DNA of 64,000 nucleotides from NCBI GenBank assembly GCA_009746045.1, contig RPFO01000333.1, positions 1,680,314 through 1,744,313 on the forward strand, written 5' to 3'. Made by a program: the position numbers and the translations under genes. The notes beneath the pieces are model-generated. The model saw only the letters and a list, made by a program, of their open reading frames with translations. It was not told the DNA's origin and ran no database searches. Below are positions 43,801 to 62,500 of this stretch, in pieces. The DNA comes from Mesostigma viride (lineage: Eukaryota > Streptophyta > Mesostigmatophyceae > Mesostigmatales > Mesostigmataceae). The stretch's first letter is position 1. Every line of letters starts with the position of its first letter.

Positions 43801-45044
43801 ATTGGACCTAGCATATGACTTGACCCAGCGTTTGATTGGACCTAGCGTTTGATTGGACCCAGCATATGACTGGACCTAGCATATGGCTGGACCTAGCATA
43901 TGACTGGACCTAGCATAGGGTTGTGTAGCGGTTGATCCCTCAGTTAGTAATTGTTTGGCATATCTAGGTTAACTGTTTGCAATACAGGTACACTCTATTG
44001 GGTGCGCTCTATGCCCTGTATCTTTGGGCAGGGCACACCACGAGGTGCCACGCCGCGCGCGAAACACCATCGGCACTTGTCGTCGACCGTTCAAGATCAT
44101 GCACCGCTGGCACATGGGTTGCACTAGCGTGTTCGCGGGCGTTTGTGGTCGCGGCCCAGGACCAGGTTGCAGATGGCGTGATGCCGCTGAGCAGCAGCTG
44201 TCCCTCTTTGCAGTGTCGTGTGTGCTTTTCGTTCATCCATGCAGAACAGTTGCATGTTTTTGGAACGAGTATTTGATAGGAGCGAAACGAGCACTGTCTT
44301 CGTCCGCCTCAGGATGCCTTGAATTCCGCCCATGCTGTCAACTATGCACCTCGCGAACTTGAACTTACATGTTTCCCATGGCTACTATATCAGAAGTATA
44401 TTTTTACTACCATTATTTAACGATCATGATTCCCGGTAACCCGCTGCTACTGGGTGCTGCTTGTGCTGGCGTGCGTTTCTTGACTCCCCTGGCACCCAAT
44501 GGGACCAACATGACACCCCACTACCCGCATGACACGGCATTGCCAGACGAGCTTTGCGGCGGTCGAGGTGATGCCGGTGCTGCAGGATGAGGAGGTGGAT
44601 GTCGAGATCCCTGAGGCCGACCTGGAGATATCGACCATGCGCGCGGGGGGCAAGGGTGGCCAGAACGTAAACAAGGTGGAGACTGCCGTGCGCGTCACCC
44701 ACCTGCCCACGGGCCTCTCGGTTCGCGTTGCCGAGGAGCGCTCCCAGAGCATCAACAAGGGCATAGCGCTGCAACGGCTCAAGGCCCGGCTGCTGGCGGT
44801 CGCGCAGGAGCAGCGGGCGGCCGAGGTGGCGCAGATCCGCGGTGACGTCGTCAAGGCGGAGTGGGGCCAGCAGATACGGAACTATGTGCTGCACCCGTAC
44901 AAGATGGTCAAGGACTTGCGCTCTGGGTGGGAGACGTCGGACACGGTGGCAGTGTTGGATGGCGAGCTGGACCCGTTTATGGTCGCGTACCTCAAGTACA
45001 AGTACGGGCAGAGCAACGCGAGCGCGATGGAGATGAACGTGTAG
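40897..45044 (+). CDS. Peptide chain release factor 2, organellar (probably plastid), 5 exons
   Basis: Exons are 40897-41137, 41452-41678, 42309-42509, 43454-43669 and 44547-45044, with phases 1, 0, 0, 0 matching. The product is 460 residues from ATG 40897 to TAG 45042. Residues 1 to about 75 are rich in Ser/Arg/Ala and lack acidic residues until the end, as in a transit peptide. The rest follows bacterial RF2: helical domain 1, [33 protein letters not shown], the SPF codon-recognition tripeptide (about 286-288; UAA/UGA specificity) and GGQ (about 332-334), which triggers peptidyl-tRNA hydrolysis. Intron 1 has a GC donor (GCAAGT at 41138). Intron 2 holds a GGGC array, and exon 3's donor is duplicated. 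Plastid rather than mitochondrial targeting is inferred. Confidence 0.93.
41880..42130. repeat. GGGC/GGCG microsatellite in prfB intron 2
   Basis: The array consists mainly of GGGC units with one-base slips, ending in GGGT units. G-rich sequence is on the coding strand, so a G-quadruplex in the pre-mRNA is possible. Confidence 0.95.
42436..42651. repeat. 108-bp tandem duplication across the exon 3 donor of prfB
   Basis: Copies at 42436-42543 and 42544-42651 differ at only a few bases. Each holds the last ~74 bp of exon 3 and the first ~34 bp of intron 3. The donor CAG/GTAGGC of copy 1 has become CAG/GCAGGC in copy 2 (42618), so copy 2 looks like a decayed duplicate. Confidence 0.92.
43800..43920. 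repeat. ~20-bp tandem repeat in prfB intron 4
   Basis: Six to seven imperfect copies of a GACCTAGCATATGACTG-type unit. Confidence 0.85.
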
Positions 45045-45171
45045 GGGCTGTAACTAGCGGACATGATGGGGATATTCCTGTGCTAGCTGCCAGCCCAGTG
45101 GTACGCTGCGCATGATCCGCTATATCTGTGCCGGAATATTCATGAATTAATGACATGGTTAGAAAGCCTAC

Positions 45172-45403
45172 CTAATTAATTAATTAATTAATTAATTAGA
45201 CTCGTGCTCCCGTTGGGGAGTCACGGAGCATTAACCCCGATGGATGGATGGATGGGTGCAAACAGTCCTACCAGTCTAATCTATCTACATCAGCTACCTA
45301 CGACATCTATCTAACAGCATTCTAACTACAACATCTATGTAGACAGCCTCACGCTGCCCTAGGGGAGCTGTCTGGCGTGCCTCCCACGGGTTTGCACACG
45401 CGC
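45172..45403 (-). mobile_element. LINE 3' UTR fragment
   Basis: A TTAA-type tail (45173-45199), hairpin (45207-45220) and ~190-bp UTR match 2928-3165 and 15375-15600. The fragment is heavily 5' truncated and lies just behind prfB, in opposite orientation. Confidence 0.85.
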
Positions 45404-45772
45404 CTATACCTAGGGTACAAGTTTCAAGCATCTAGCTCGCTGCACATTGATCATGTTGTTACCATGGGGAACATATTCTGATCAGGCACTCCGCAAAGGT
45501 GAAAACCATTTGCGTTCGGGAACATATGTGCAGATGTAATTAATGATGTGTGCATGCTTGATGGTTGACACTGATGAATACGATGAATAATGGCCAGGAT
45601 TAAAGTCCTATCTAGTGAAGTGAGCCACGAGCCACGAGCCACGAGGTAGCCATGGCTGTCGGAGCTCATAACTTTCACGTTTGAGCCCCGAATTCAGCTG
45701 TGAATATCACAATCGCTTCGTCTTTCTTAGACGCACATGCTGATATAATTTTCCAAAGCTATAACGCACTAT
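45404..45772. other. spacer / 5' region of ORF1-only element
   Basis: It contains three copies of the GAGCCAC heptamer (45624-45645). The 5' UTR of the following element may begin here; its border could not be set. Confidence 0.4.
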
Positions 45773-47187
45773 ATGGCGAATAAACGCGCCTCGACGCAAC
45801 GCAGCCTGGCGGCTGCGCTCGGCAATGAAAATACGGCTGCAGCTCCGGCTGCAGCTTCGCCATCAGGGCCGGAAGGCAGTGCTGCCACTAGTCGCGCACT
45901 GGTGGTCGTCCAGCACCCTCCCGGGCTTCCTGCCTCGCCTTCAGCCTCGCCTGAGCCAAAACGCAGCCGCCCAGCCGAACCGAGCTGGTCTGAGCGTGAT
46001 TTTGACGTTGCTCAGCTCTTTGCCGAATTCGACATCACCAGGCCTGCCTTAATTTTCGCATTGCCATCCATCAAAATACTGGAGCTCGTGTTTTACGGGT
46101 CCCACGCCTTCTTGCTGGCCCTGTGCGAGCAATTCCTTTCCAGAACCTACCTTTTCCGCAATGGAGCTGACGGCAAGTTTTCCGACCGTGTATCTGACGC
46201 CCCTTCTTTGGCCAACATGGCCGGCTGGCCTCGCCCCCGCCTTCAGCTCGCAGTTCTCTTTACCCTTACTAAGCGCTCTGCCGCGGACCTCCTGCAACCC
46301 GCCCCCATTACCGAATCCACCTTCCTCCGCCACCTCCACGATGCCCTCTCACAGCACGTGACGCCCATTGCTGCAGATGTGGCGGCAATTGGCGGCACGC
46401 TGGCTGCTGAGCTCCCCACCATCCCCACCGCCACCGCCGCCCTCCTCGCCTCCACCCCCCCCCCCCCTCCGCCTCCACCGACTCCATCACCGCCCAGCTC
46501 CGCGACATCGACCAGCGTCTTAAGGACAACGCCATTGCTATCGAGGTTCTGCAGAACACCGCAGGCCTCACCGCCCAGGCGGTGAAGGACATTGCCGCCA
46601 AGCCAGCCCCGGCTGGCCTGGCCGGCGATGCTCCTCCCATCACCACCTGGGCGGACATGCTTAAGCAACACACCACCTCCACCACCTCCGCCGTCGCAGC
46701 CCAGCTTCAACGGCAGACGCTTGACCTCCGCGAGGAGGCCGAGCTCGCCAAGCGCAGCCTCAACGTCATTGTCAAGAATCTCAAGATGGAGGAAGGTGAG
46801 AATTCCGAGAAGCTTGCGCGTGCTTTTGAGAGAGAAATCCTTGATCGCATGGGCCTTACTGGTGAGATCGAGCTGGCCGCCCACCGCCTTCCCCGCGCGC
46901 GGGGTAAGGCAGGGCCGCCCCCGCTCCTTCTCACCTTTAAGACCCCGGCGGACAAGATTTCTTTTCTCAGACGCCGCAAGCGGCTCGAGAAGACTCTCTT
47001 CACCCTTGATGACGACTTGACCCTGGCGCAGCAACAACGGCGACGGGAGCTATGGCCGACCTACCTCCAGCTCCGGCAGACCAAGGCGGGGCAGCCGGTG
47101 TACTGGAAGGGGGCGGCCATCTACGTCGGCCACAAGCCCTGGCAGGCGACCCCCGCGGCCCCAGCGACTCCAGACGCCCCAGCTTAG
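45773..47187 (+). CDS. L1 ORF1p-like RNA-binding protein, one frameshift in a C-run
   Basis: The first frame (from ATG 45773) has a Pro/Ala-rich N-terminus and continues to a 13-C run (46455-46467). The downstream part continues in another frame to TAG 47187, about 470 residues if joined. It includes a coiled-coil-like stretch (STDSITAQLRDIDQRLKDNA), TWADMLKQHTTS, an RRM-like core (RSLNVIVKNLKMEEGENSEK), AAHRLPRARGKAGPPP and the C-terminal domain block TLDDDLTLAQQQRRRELWPT. These match the L1 ORF1p order of coiled coil, RRM and CTD. The frameshift in a homopolymer may be real or a sequencing error. Confidence 0.75.
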
Positions 47188-47646
47188 GGGAATACAGCAG
47201 TAGTAGTGTAGAATAGATAGACCGTGGCCATGTACATGTACGCCTCCTAGAGGCCCTATTCCAGCTAAGCCACGCGCTTTATGTAATCATGTACATGTGT
47301 GCCTATGATGAGCCACACTCCAGACGATGCCTAGCCTTATTTAGTAATGTTGTGCCCATGCAGGGAGTCACTCTCTGCTGAGAAGCCATGCCATAGCTCT
47401 TGTATAGCCATGATGATCTTCCCCCACGTGCCACGCTCCCCCTTAACTGGGCATAGCGCGATACATCATGAGGGTGCAGGTGCCTTGGTGCACCTAGAGC
47501 AGGGGTAGCTTACATTCCCACCCTTGCAGGAAGTAGCTTAGGATGTATGATAGGCCATATCCCCCCTCTCAAGGGCTATGTGCTACATATACTCCCAACG
47601 GAGTTATGTTACAATTCAATTCAATTCAATTCAATTCAATTCAATG
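45773..47646 (+). mobile_element. ORF1-only LINE-like element, best-preserved copy
   Basis: ORF1p-like coding (45773-47187) is followed directly by ~400 bp of 3' UTR, the hairpin CTCCCAACGGAG (47592-47603) and a tail of CAATT repeats (47614-47645). The UTR is shared with minus-strand copies at 17.3-19.3 kb. There is no reverse transcriptase, so movement would depend on another LINE, as for mammalian HAL1 elements. Confidence 0.8.
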
Positions 47647-47649
47647 GCC

Positions 47650-48581
47650 AGTACATCCTGCTAGCTTGCAAACAAAGACATATACATAATTCCAACTTTC
47701 CAAATGGTTACTGTACAGATCCTGTATCACATGGTCACATCGATCGCTGTGATGGCCAATGTCACATCATAATATGTCAGAGCTGTGCGAGGGTAGACAT
47801 CAGTAGTCTGGGCATTGTAGGCACATACCCTGTCAGTATGTCCACATCAGTTCACGCTGAGCTACCATATCCTGATTCGGCCTGAAAAGCGCTATTATGA
47901 TGCGCCTTTACCTGATTGCAGTCCCCACACTGGCATTGGACTCCGCGGGCTGACTTCCGCAATTGTACGATATCCTCGAGCTGCAGCGTTTTCCAGCATG
48001 CCATGCCGGCATGACTCCGCAGTGTGAGTGCGCACGGGCAGCATCTTCAAAAGAATTGCTGGCATCCGGCAACGGCAAAAAAACAAGGGCCGAATCGCCT
48101 CCCGTGGGCATTACTTCCATGTGGGCATGCGTGATTGTCAAGTTGCTATGATACAGGCCTAATGCCCTGGTGGTACGTGTATCGAATCACCATACCATGA
48201 GCCTCAGGAGATGCCAGTGGTGAAAGCACCAGGGCGTAAGTACAATAGCCGCTTTAATGTGACCACACATGGCATGCCATCGAAGCATATGCGAGCAGCT
48301 CGTAAGACCTTGCGATTGCCCACTGCGTCCCAGTGCCGGTGGCTGCCAGCTGCTGCCACCAAATGCATACTGTGTGAAGAGGGCATACTGCGTGGAGCTT
48401 TTCTCGCGATTTCTCGTGCCGTGCCACCTTGCGGCTTCATCGTTTTAGTGAGGACAGAACCGGGCGCTGCGACGCATGCCTGTGGCGTCTGAGGTCACCG
48501 CAGCAGAGGGAAGGCTTGGGTGCGGTCACTGGCTGCATCACCACAGCAGCGAAAACCGCCTCTGTCTTGTCTCTGGCCGCA
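47650..48581. other. no gene seen
   Basis: Spacer between the retroelement and the TPRA1-like gene. It should include that gene's 3' UTR. Only short shadow ORFs are present. Confidence 0.45.
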
Positions 48582-55236
<6,655 letters not shown>

Positions 55237-56583
55237 GGCCGAATGAGCACAGAAGCAACAAACTGGCCTTCCGTCCTACAATATCTTACTTGCCAAGAAA
55301 ACTCCCCTCCAGTCCACAGCGTCGTCGCCCTTCCCGGTATAGGTTGTTGAGCCTACTGCCTTCTACCTAAGCCTGTATCGCTCCACCTGACACAGGCGAC
55401 CATTAATTGTTTTCCACATCACATTTCCATCCCTACCGCATCACTTCATCAATAAATCCATGATGAACCTTGTAATATTCTCGACTTGGAGGCTGCTTAC
55501 ATGGGAATTGGCCAATGCCTCCTGTCGCTGCGCTGCACGGCCAGTTGATCACGGACGATACCAACGTCACGATCTGGTACAAAGCTGTGTCTTCAATTGC
55601 AATTTGAGACAGCCGATTCCTCTCGGCTTACTTCCTTGTCTAAAAACAGCTTTGGACTGTGATCGACACATGTGGATGGACAAACAGATTATTGGAACTG
55701 GCAGCCATAGCTAAAACCTTCTCTAGAGGGAATTCATTTGCCACCAGCTGCTAATGCTGTGACTTTTTTTTACAATCAATTACGTGACGCGCGTCAGCAC
55801 CCGAAGCCGTCATCTGTTTTTGACAGCTTTTTTTATTGATCTGACAGGACAAGAAAGGTAGAGCACGTCAGGAACTACCGTACAGACCCCTGAACTACCA
55901 AACAATTTAATGATTCCACCGTACTCAGTGCTACAGGCCAGCAAAGTCCGGCTATGACCGGCGTGGGATAACTGAACTAGAACTGACATTCATAACAAGC
56001 CGTTTCCAAATCTCTGCTGCCCATGTGCGGCGTGGGCAACAACAATTACAACAATTATGTAGCAACTAGCAAGCTTATAAATGAATAAGCCTGTTTGTAG
56101 CTTTAACACAACAAGACGTAAAACGCCAGAAAAATATAATTACTGGCTATATTTGGAATAAACGTACACCTATTTACCTGGAAAACGCCAGAAAAAGTGA
56201 CAGCAGAAGTTCCAGTCTCCAGGTTGCCATGGCGTAAGCACCAAACCAAGCACTGCCATTCCAATTCACATAATCACAAAGGCTCATCATTCCACATTGG
56301 TCACAACTGGTTTTAATTTCCTCGCGAAGTGCATTCCTTAATGATTTAGGGATCCCTCATGTCCGCTGGGGGTAGCGACGCACGGAACGCTGTTTGCGTA
56401 AATGAGAATTATCTTTTCCATGTGGGTTGATGCTCTGATTGTATGGCGATGGCTCGGAGAGGCGTGCGACTGAAATTATGTTTTTTTGCGATCAGCCAAG
56501 AGGTGGAATAGTATACTTGTGTGACCAATATTCTCGGCGGGCTGCCAGCGCGGATTGGGGTCCAGGCTGCGTTCACAATTACA
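55237..56583. promoter_or_regulatory. divergent spacer between TPRA1-like and AP5B1 genes
   Basis: 1.35 kb separate the two start codons, without repeats or mobile elements. No coding sequence was recognised. Bidirectional promoter use is inferred from position. Confidence 0.4.
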
Positions 56584-59500
56584 ATGGGCCAGCACGATTA
56601 CCAAACTCTGAGCGCCGAGGAGTGGTCCGACTTAATTGGGACGTATGACATTTCGCACGTGCATCGACGGTCATGGGAAGACAAGCTGGGGATTGCAGGC
56701 ATTCTTGAAGCCCTGCTGTCCTCGTTGCGCACCTATGCCGACCCTGTCCCCATGTACGACGATGCGCTGTTCGTGCAATTGCTGTCCTTCCTGGAGCAGC
56801 ACAGTCTGCTCCTCCTGTCCCACGCCGGCACTGCTGCATTCGCGACTGCCATCGCCACGCTAGAACTGCTAGCCGGGAAACCTCCCGATGCCGCGTCCCC
56901 ATCGTCGGGTTCCCCCCTGCAGCCGTTACGGCGAGGCAAGACCGCGCCCAGGGAGTCCCACCAACTGCTCACGCGCAGCATTGCCATGACCGCCACCACG
57001 TCCATCCTCATCGAGCTCGATGCCGCGGTCAACGCGCCCGCGACCCTGCAGCGCTTCGGCGGCTGGTTGCTGGACATCGTTGTCCTCGTGAATAATTCTG
57101 CTGACCGCATGCTGCGCGCCACCGCCTGCCAGTGCCTGCGGGAGCTCGAATGCGACGCGCCGGGCCTTCTGCGCAAGGTCACCGCGCAGCTGTACGCCGC
57201 CTGCGAGCGCGAGCGTACGCAGGCTTTCCAATCGTACACGCTTCTGCTGGTCGACGCGCTGTTGGGCATCGTGCCTCAGGAGCAGGACCACCTGTCATGC
57301 GCCACCACCTGTCCAGCGGCCCAGTACCATGTCCATGACAGCAGTGGGGCCGGCGCGCTGGACACTGGCACCCGCGGCGAGGGGGTAGACGAGGCGCCCC
57401 CTCCGCATGTGGGGGAGGATGCGCCCTCGCCCCCCCTCCTGTTCTCGTCACCCCCCACCAACGGCCGTGTGATGGTGCACCCTGCACGCACGCCGCCACG
57501 CCCACCACATGCCATGGGGGCTGCCCCTCCCGCCCCTACCCCAAACCCCCATGCGGAGCCCCGCCCTTTCCTCTTGCCCGGTGCCCAAACCATGGCGGCG
57601 GGGGACAGGGACGCGTCGGCTCAAGCTGGTGGCAGCCCGTGGAAGGTTGCCGGCCAGGGTGGGAGCGCGGCGGGCGCGTGCGCGGAGGACGCGCGCACAC
57701 TGAGGAAGTGCGTGAACCTGCTGTTAGAAGCTGCGCCCAAGATGAATATCTGGTGCCGCGCGGACTTGCTGCTGGCGTTGGCCACGTTGTTGCGGCGCTG
57801 CGCCCGCTCCCCCGCGCGTGCACCCTACCTGCTGGAGCTTCCGGCCAGGGGGTCCCTGCGCCACCTGCTGGGCCTGGATGCCACGTTTGACCCGCTGCTG
57901 ACCCACACGCTGGCCCGCATACAGGGAGGTGAGGCGGAGGATGCGGCGCGCGCGGTGGCCGGCGCGGCAACGGGTGTGCCTCCTCCCGTGCCCGACAAGG
58001 GCGGTGGGGGGGGCGGTGTGGCGAGCAGCGGGGGCGTGGGCGGTGGGGAGGAGGAACAGGGTCTGGCATCCGTCACCCGTCAGGTGCGCCAGCACATCGC
58101 TGCTCTGGCTGCGGACAGCGCGCAAGAGTGTGCGCACCGACTACTGGCGCTGCACTGGCTGATGGCGGCGGGATGCGAGCACAAGGGAGCAGGTGCTGGA
58201 ATCAGCACGGTGCAGGCGGTGTTGGCGGATAGGGGCATCCTTGGCTCGGCCGACACGCTCAACAAAGACAAAAACAATAACAACGCCTCCGGTTGGTTGC
58301 ACCCCCTTGCGGCCACTATACCGGCACATGCCCTTCAGCCCAGCGTGTTTGACCCGTTGGCCGTCGTCGCCCTCAAGCTGGAGGCCTGCGTGGCCCAGTG
58401 CGGGGCGGTAGCAGCAAACAGCTGTCACCTGCAGGATTCCGTGGCAGTCATGGCGCCTGGCGTTGGAGGTAGCCAGAAGCCTTTGCACAGCCAGCTCACG
58501 CCGGGCAAAGTGACATCTGCTACCAGTTTGCTTAGCGTGGGCTTAGCAAGCACTGCTGGCGGCGGCGGCGGTGGCGGCGGTGGGGACGTGCTATTGCAAC
58601 GGTACCTTTCCTTCTTGGAGGAATGCAGCGCACAGGCCGTTTCAGTGGTGGACCCCCCCGCAGCGACACTTGTTGGGCAGGCGACAGCTGGCAGGGGTGA
58701 TGCCCTGCCATCTGTCCCCTATCGAAGGGAGCCGCAGGAGCCAGCACACGTCACAGGGAGGAGCCGCGCAGCATCCTCGGCCCCCCCTGCACTCTCCTTT
58801 TTCGACCGCATCACTGACAGCCGGCACATTCGCGCAATGCGGAAGCGGCACGCAGCCGCCGCGTATGGCAGCAGCTCCTCTGCACTACCCGCTGCCCCAC
58901 CCACGGCCAGCGCCGCCCCACCATCCAGAGTGCTGCCCACGTCCCTGTGGTCTGGGTTGCCCCCTGGTGGCGGCAGCTGGGCGCTGTGGCGCACGATGCT
59001 GCTGGCGCTAGCAACCGCCACCGCTACGCCCGACCTTTGCCCTGGGGGTGATGGGGAGGAAGAGAGTGCGAGAGGGGACCATCCTGTGGTGCTTGCGACG
59101 GTGCTTGCAGCCGCCACCTGCGCGGCGCGGCACCCGTCGCAGGTCCCCCATTTCCTCCGCCTCGTTGCTGCGCTGCGATTGGTGGAGGAGGCGAGGACTA
59201 CTTCCTGCTCACGTCACGGCATGCGCCCTGAGGGCATCCGCATCTCCACCGCCCTGTTGGTGCATGTGATGGTAATAGTCAGGTCTCATGTCGCGAATGA
59301 CAAGGGCGACAACCAGCTGCGCGCAATAATTCCCGTCTCCTTGGGACCTTCCGCCACTGAAACCGCGGCCCAAGCATTGTGGACAGGTGGCAGCATCACA
59401 ACAGCAGCGTGTAGACCTGCCCTGCTAGCGGCGGCAGATGCTCAGGTGTTGGCTTTGACAGCAGCTAGCCGTGCTATCGGCGGTCAGGGCAGCACTGCCA

Positions 59501-62500
59501 GCAGTCTCACAGGCACTCGGCCCGATCCGGCACGGCTGCGGGGGCGGCTCGCTGGGTTTCCTTCCCTTTCCTCCCCCTGCAGGGCGCTGCCATTCCTGCT
59601 TGCCCTGCTGGGCCGGCACCTGCGCGGGCAGTCATTTGCGTGTTGTGGTCAGAATAACCACAGCTGTGCGGTCCCGCTCTCACCCTCCCTGCTCTGCCTG
59701 GACTACCTCCATGATTGGCTGCTGGCCGTGTTTTGCCCTCATGATTCTGCCGCTCACAACACCGCCGGCTTCGCATCAGGGGCCTCTCAAGCGCCACCCG
59801 ACGTGGGAACGGATGACAGCGGTGGTGGCAAACACGGCAGCACGCCACCTGTCCTCACGCCAGCTGGCCTCTGGCAGGAGGGCAGCTGCCTGCTGCTGCT
59901 GGTGCGGCACGTGCTGGCAAACTCGGACGAGAGTCCTGGCCGTGAGGGCGTGGTGTGGCATGCCCGACGGCTGCTGCGGCTGTGTGAGCGGGTGTTCCCC
60001 AATCTGGACCTGCGGGATGCCGCCAGGTGGGTGCAGATGGCCCTGGACCGTGGGTCATCAAAGCGAACCGCGTAGTAAACCAATGGGCCGACCGGCCGAC
60101 TGACTGACCTAGCAACCACCAGACTTCCCCTGTAGTTGGGACAAGTGGGCTGCCCTTGGGCGAGTGGTGTAGCCCGGAAGCGGTTGAGAAATGAGGGGGG
60201 TGGGCAGGATCAGGGTGGGAGGAGTGTTGTCGCTTCTTATGTGTGTCGGCCTTCCTTGTTGGGTGGGCTGATGTGTTTTGTGGTGATTGGGGCGATTGGG
60301 GGTCCGGGAGCTGCCTCTGCTGCTTCAGACAGGGCAGGCAGGTCAGCAAAGGGCGATGCGACATGTGTCATGTTGCGGCGGTTGATGTGCGCGTCGCCAT
60401 ACCCTGTTGGTAGGCCCGGACAGGATCCACCATCTTCCTCACATGAGCATACCGACATATGCGTACCGACCGTGCCTATGGTTGCATCCCCCCTCCTCTA
60501 GCGTACCGACCGTGCCTATGGTTGCATCCCCCCTCCTCTAGCGTACCGACCGTGCCTATGGTTGCATCCCCCCTCCTCTAGCGTACCGACCGTGCCTATG
60601 GTTGCATCCCCCTCCTCTAGCGTACCGACCGTGCCTATGGTTGCATCCCCCCTCCTCTAGCGTACCGACCGTGCCTATGGTTGCATCCCCCCTCCTCTAG
60701 CGTACCGACCGTGCCTATGGTTGCATCCCCCCTCCTCTAGCGTACCGACCGTGCCTATGGTTGCATCCCCCCTCCTCTAGCGTACCGACCGTGCCTATGG
60801 TTGCATCCCCCCTCCTCTAGCGTACCGACCGTGCCTATGGTTGCATCCCCCCTCCTCTAGCGTACCGACCGTGCCTATGGTTGCATCCCCCTCCTCTAGC
60901 GTACCGACCGTGCCTATGGTTGCATCCCCCCTCCTCTAGCGTACCGACCGTGCCTATGGTTGCATCCCCCCTCCTCTAGCATACCGACCGTGCCTATGGT
61001 TGCATCCCCCCTCCTCTAGCGTACCGACCGTGCCTATGGTTGCATCCCCCCTCCTCTAGCGTACCGACCGTGCCTATGGTTGCATCCCCCCTCCTCTAGC
61101 GTACCGGCCGTGCCTATGGTTGCATCCCCCCTCCTCTAGCATACCGACCGTGCCTATGGTTGCATCCCCCCTCCTCTAGCATACCGACCGTGCCTATGGT
61201 TGCATCCCCCCTCCTCTAGCATACCGACCGTGCCTATGGTTGCATCCCCCCTCCTCTAGCATACCGACCGTGCCTATGGTTGCATCCCCCCTCCTCTAGC
61301 GTACCGACCGTGCCTATGGTTGCATCCCCCCTCCTCTGGCGTACCGACCGTGCCTATGGTTGCATCCCCCCTCCTCTGGCGTACCGACCGTGCCTATGGT
61401 TGCATCCCCCTCCTCTGGCGTACCGACCGTGCCTATGGTTGCATCCCCCCTCCTCTAGCGTACCGACCGTGCCTATGGTTGCATCCCCCCTCCTCTAGCG
61501 TACCGACCGTGCCTATGGTTGCATCCCCCCTCCTCTTGCTGGGTTCTCAAAGGCCTGCAAGGTTTTCAAAGGCCTCCATTTCTTGTGAAGTAGGTTTGTA
61601 GCGGTGCTTGCTTCCAGCATGGCCGCTGCCCGCGTGGCATTAGTGACCCTGCTGATGTAGTATTGGGTGTAAAAAGCTGCATGTGATAACGTTTTTGTTG
61701 TTTCGCGGTGACACCCTCCCCCCCCCCGCTCTTGGTTCACGATGGTTCGAGTCTGTTTGCCCCCTGCCTCCCCGCGCTCTCCCCCCTTATCTCGGATGCC
61801 ATGCCCACACGGTCGGTTTATGGCAGGCGCCAAAGGTACCTGCTCGAGCAGCTGCCCACCGCCTCAACGCGCCAGCTGGCAGGCAGTGACCCCCTGGTGA
61901 CCCATGCCAGGGGCACCCGCGACGGTTACCCCTCCATCATGGCAGCAGGCGGCGCAGGCGATGGTAATCACCGCCCACTGATGCATCGGCCTGTGCACGG
62001 CATCCCCGAGGTGACACCTGGTAAGCAGGCGAGCACCTGCCATGGGCGTGACAGCGCGACAGCTGGCTCGTATGCGCCTAGCTCCCCCTTGGTGTCCGTG
62101 GTGGCCGCCCCCCCTGCGCTGCTAGCGTCACATTTCCAGCTCGAGCGTCTGGCTTCCCCGCGCATGCGCTTCTCCCTGGACGATGCCAGGGATGCGGCCA
62201 GGGATGCGGGCGAGGGTGACATGCGCCTGCTGGGTGCGGATGACAGCATGTCGGAGGATCGCGAGTCCTCTGGTGCTGCCATGGGTCCCGATGGGCCGTC
62301 GGTGGCCAGCGGAATACCTCGCCGAGCATGCCTGTCCAACTGGAGGTGCGCGATGCGTGGGATGGAGACAGCGTGGGGGGACGGGGAACCTCAGGCACAT
62401 GGCGCTCTTGCTGTGTTGCAGGGGCACCAAGCGCGGCTAGTGGAGAGGTACTGCGCATGGCTGGATAGTGGCGGTGCCGCCACCATCGCCATCCCTTGCC

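Noticed and set aside
56521-56583. AP5B1 start at the upstream GTG
   Set aside because: A GTG start is unlikely in a nuclear gene. The ATG at 56584 places the family-like N-terminus directly after the start.
60461-61534. CRISPR array
   Set aside because: Copies of the 40-bp unit are contiguous with no unique spacers. This is a minisatellite within a eukaryotic intron.
61280-61601. Small ORFs of YRPCLWLHPP repeats
   Set aside because: They come from the 40-bp minisatellite. The unit is not a multiple of three and 39-bp copies break the frame.
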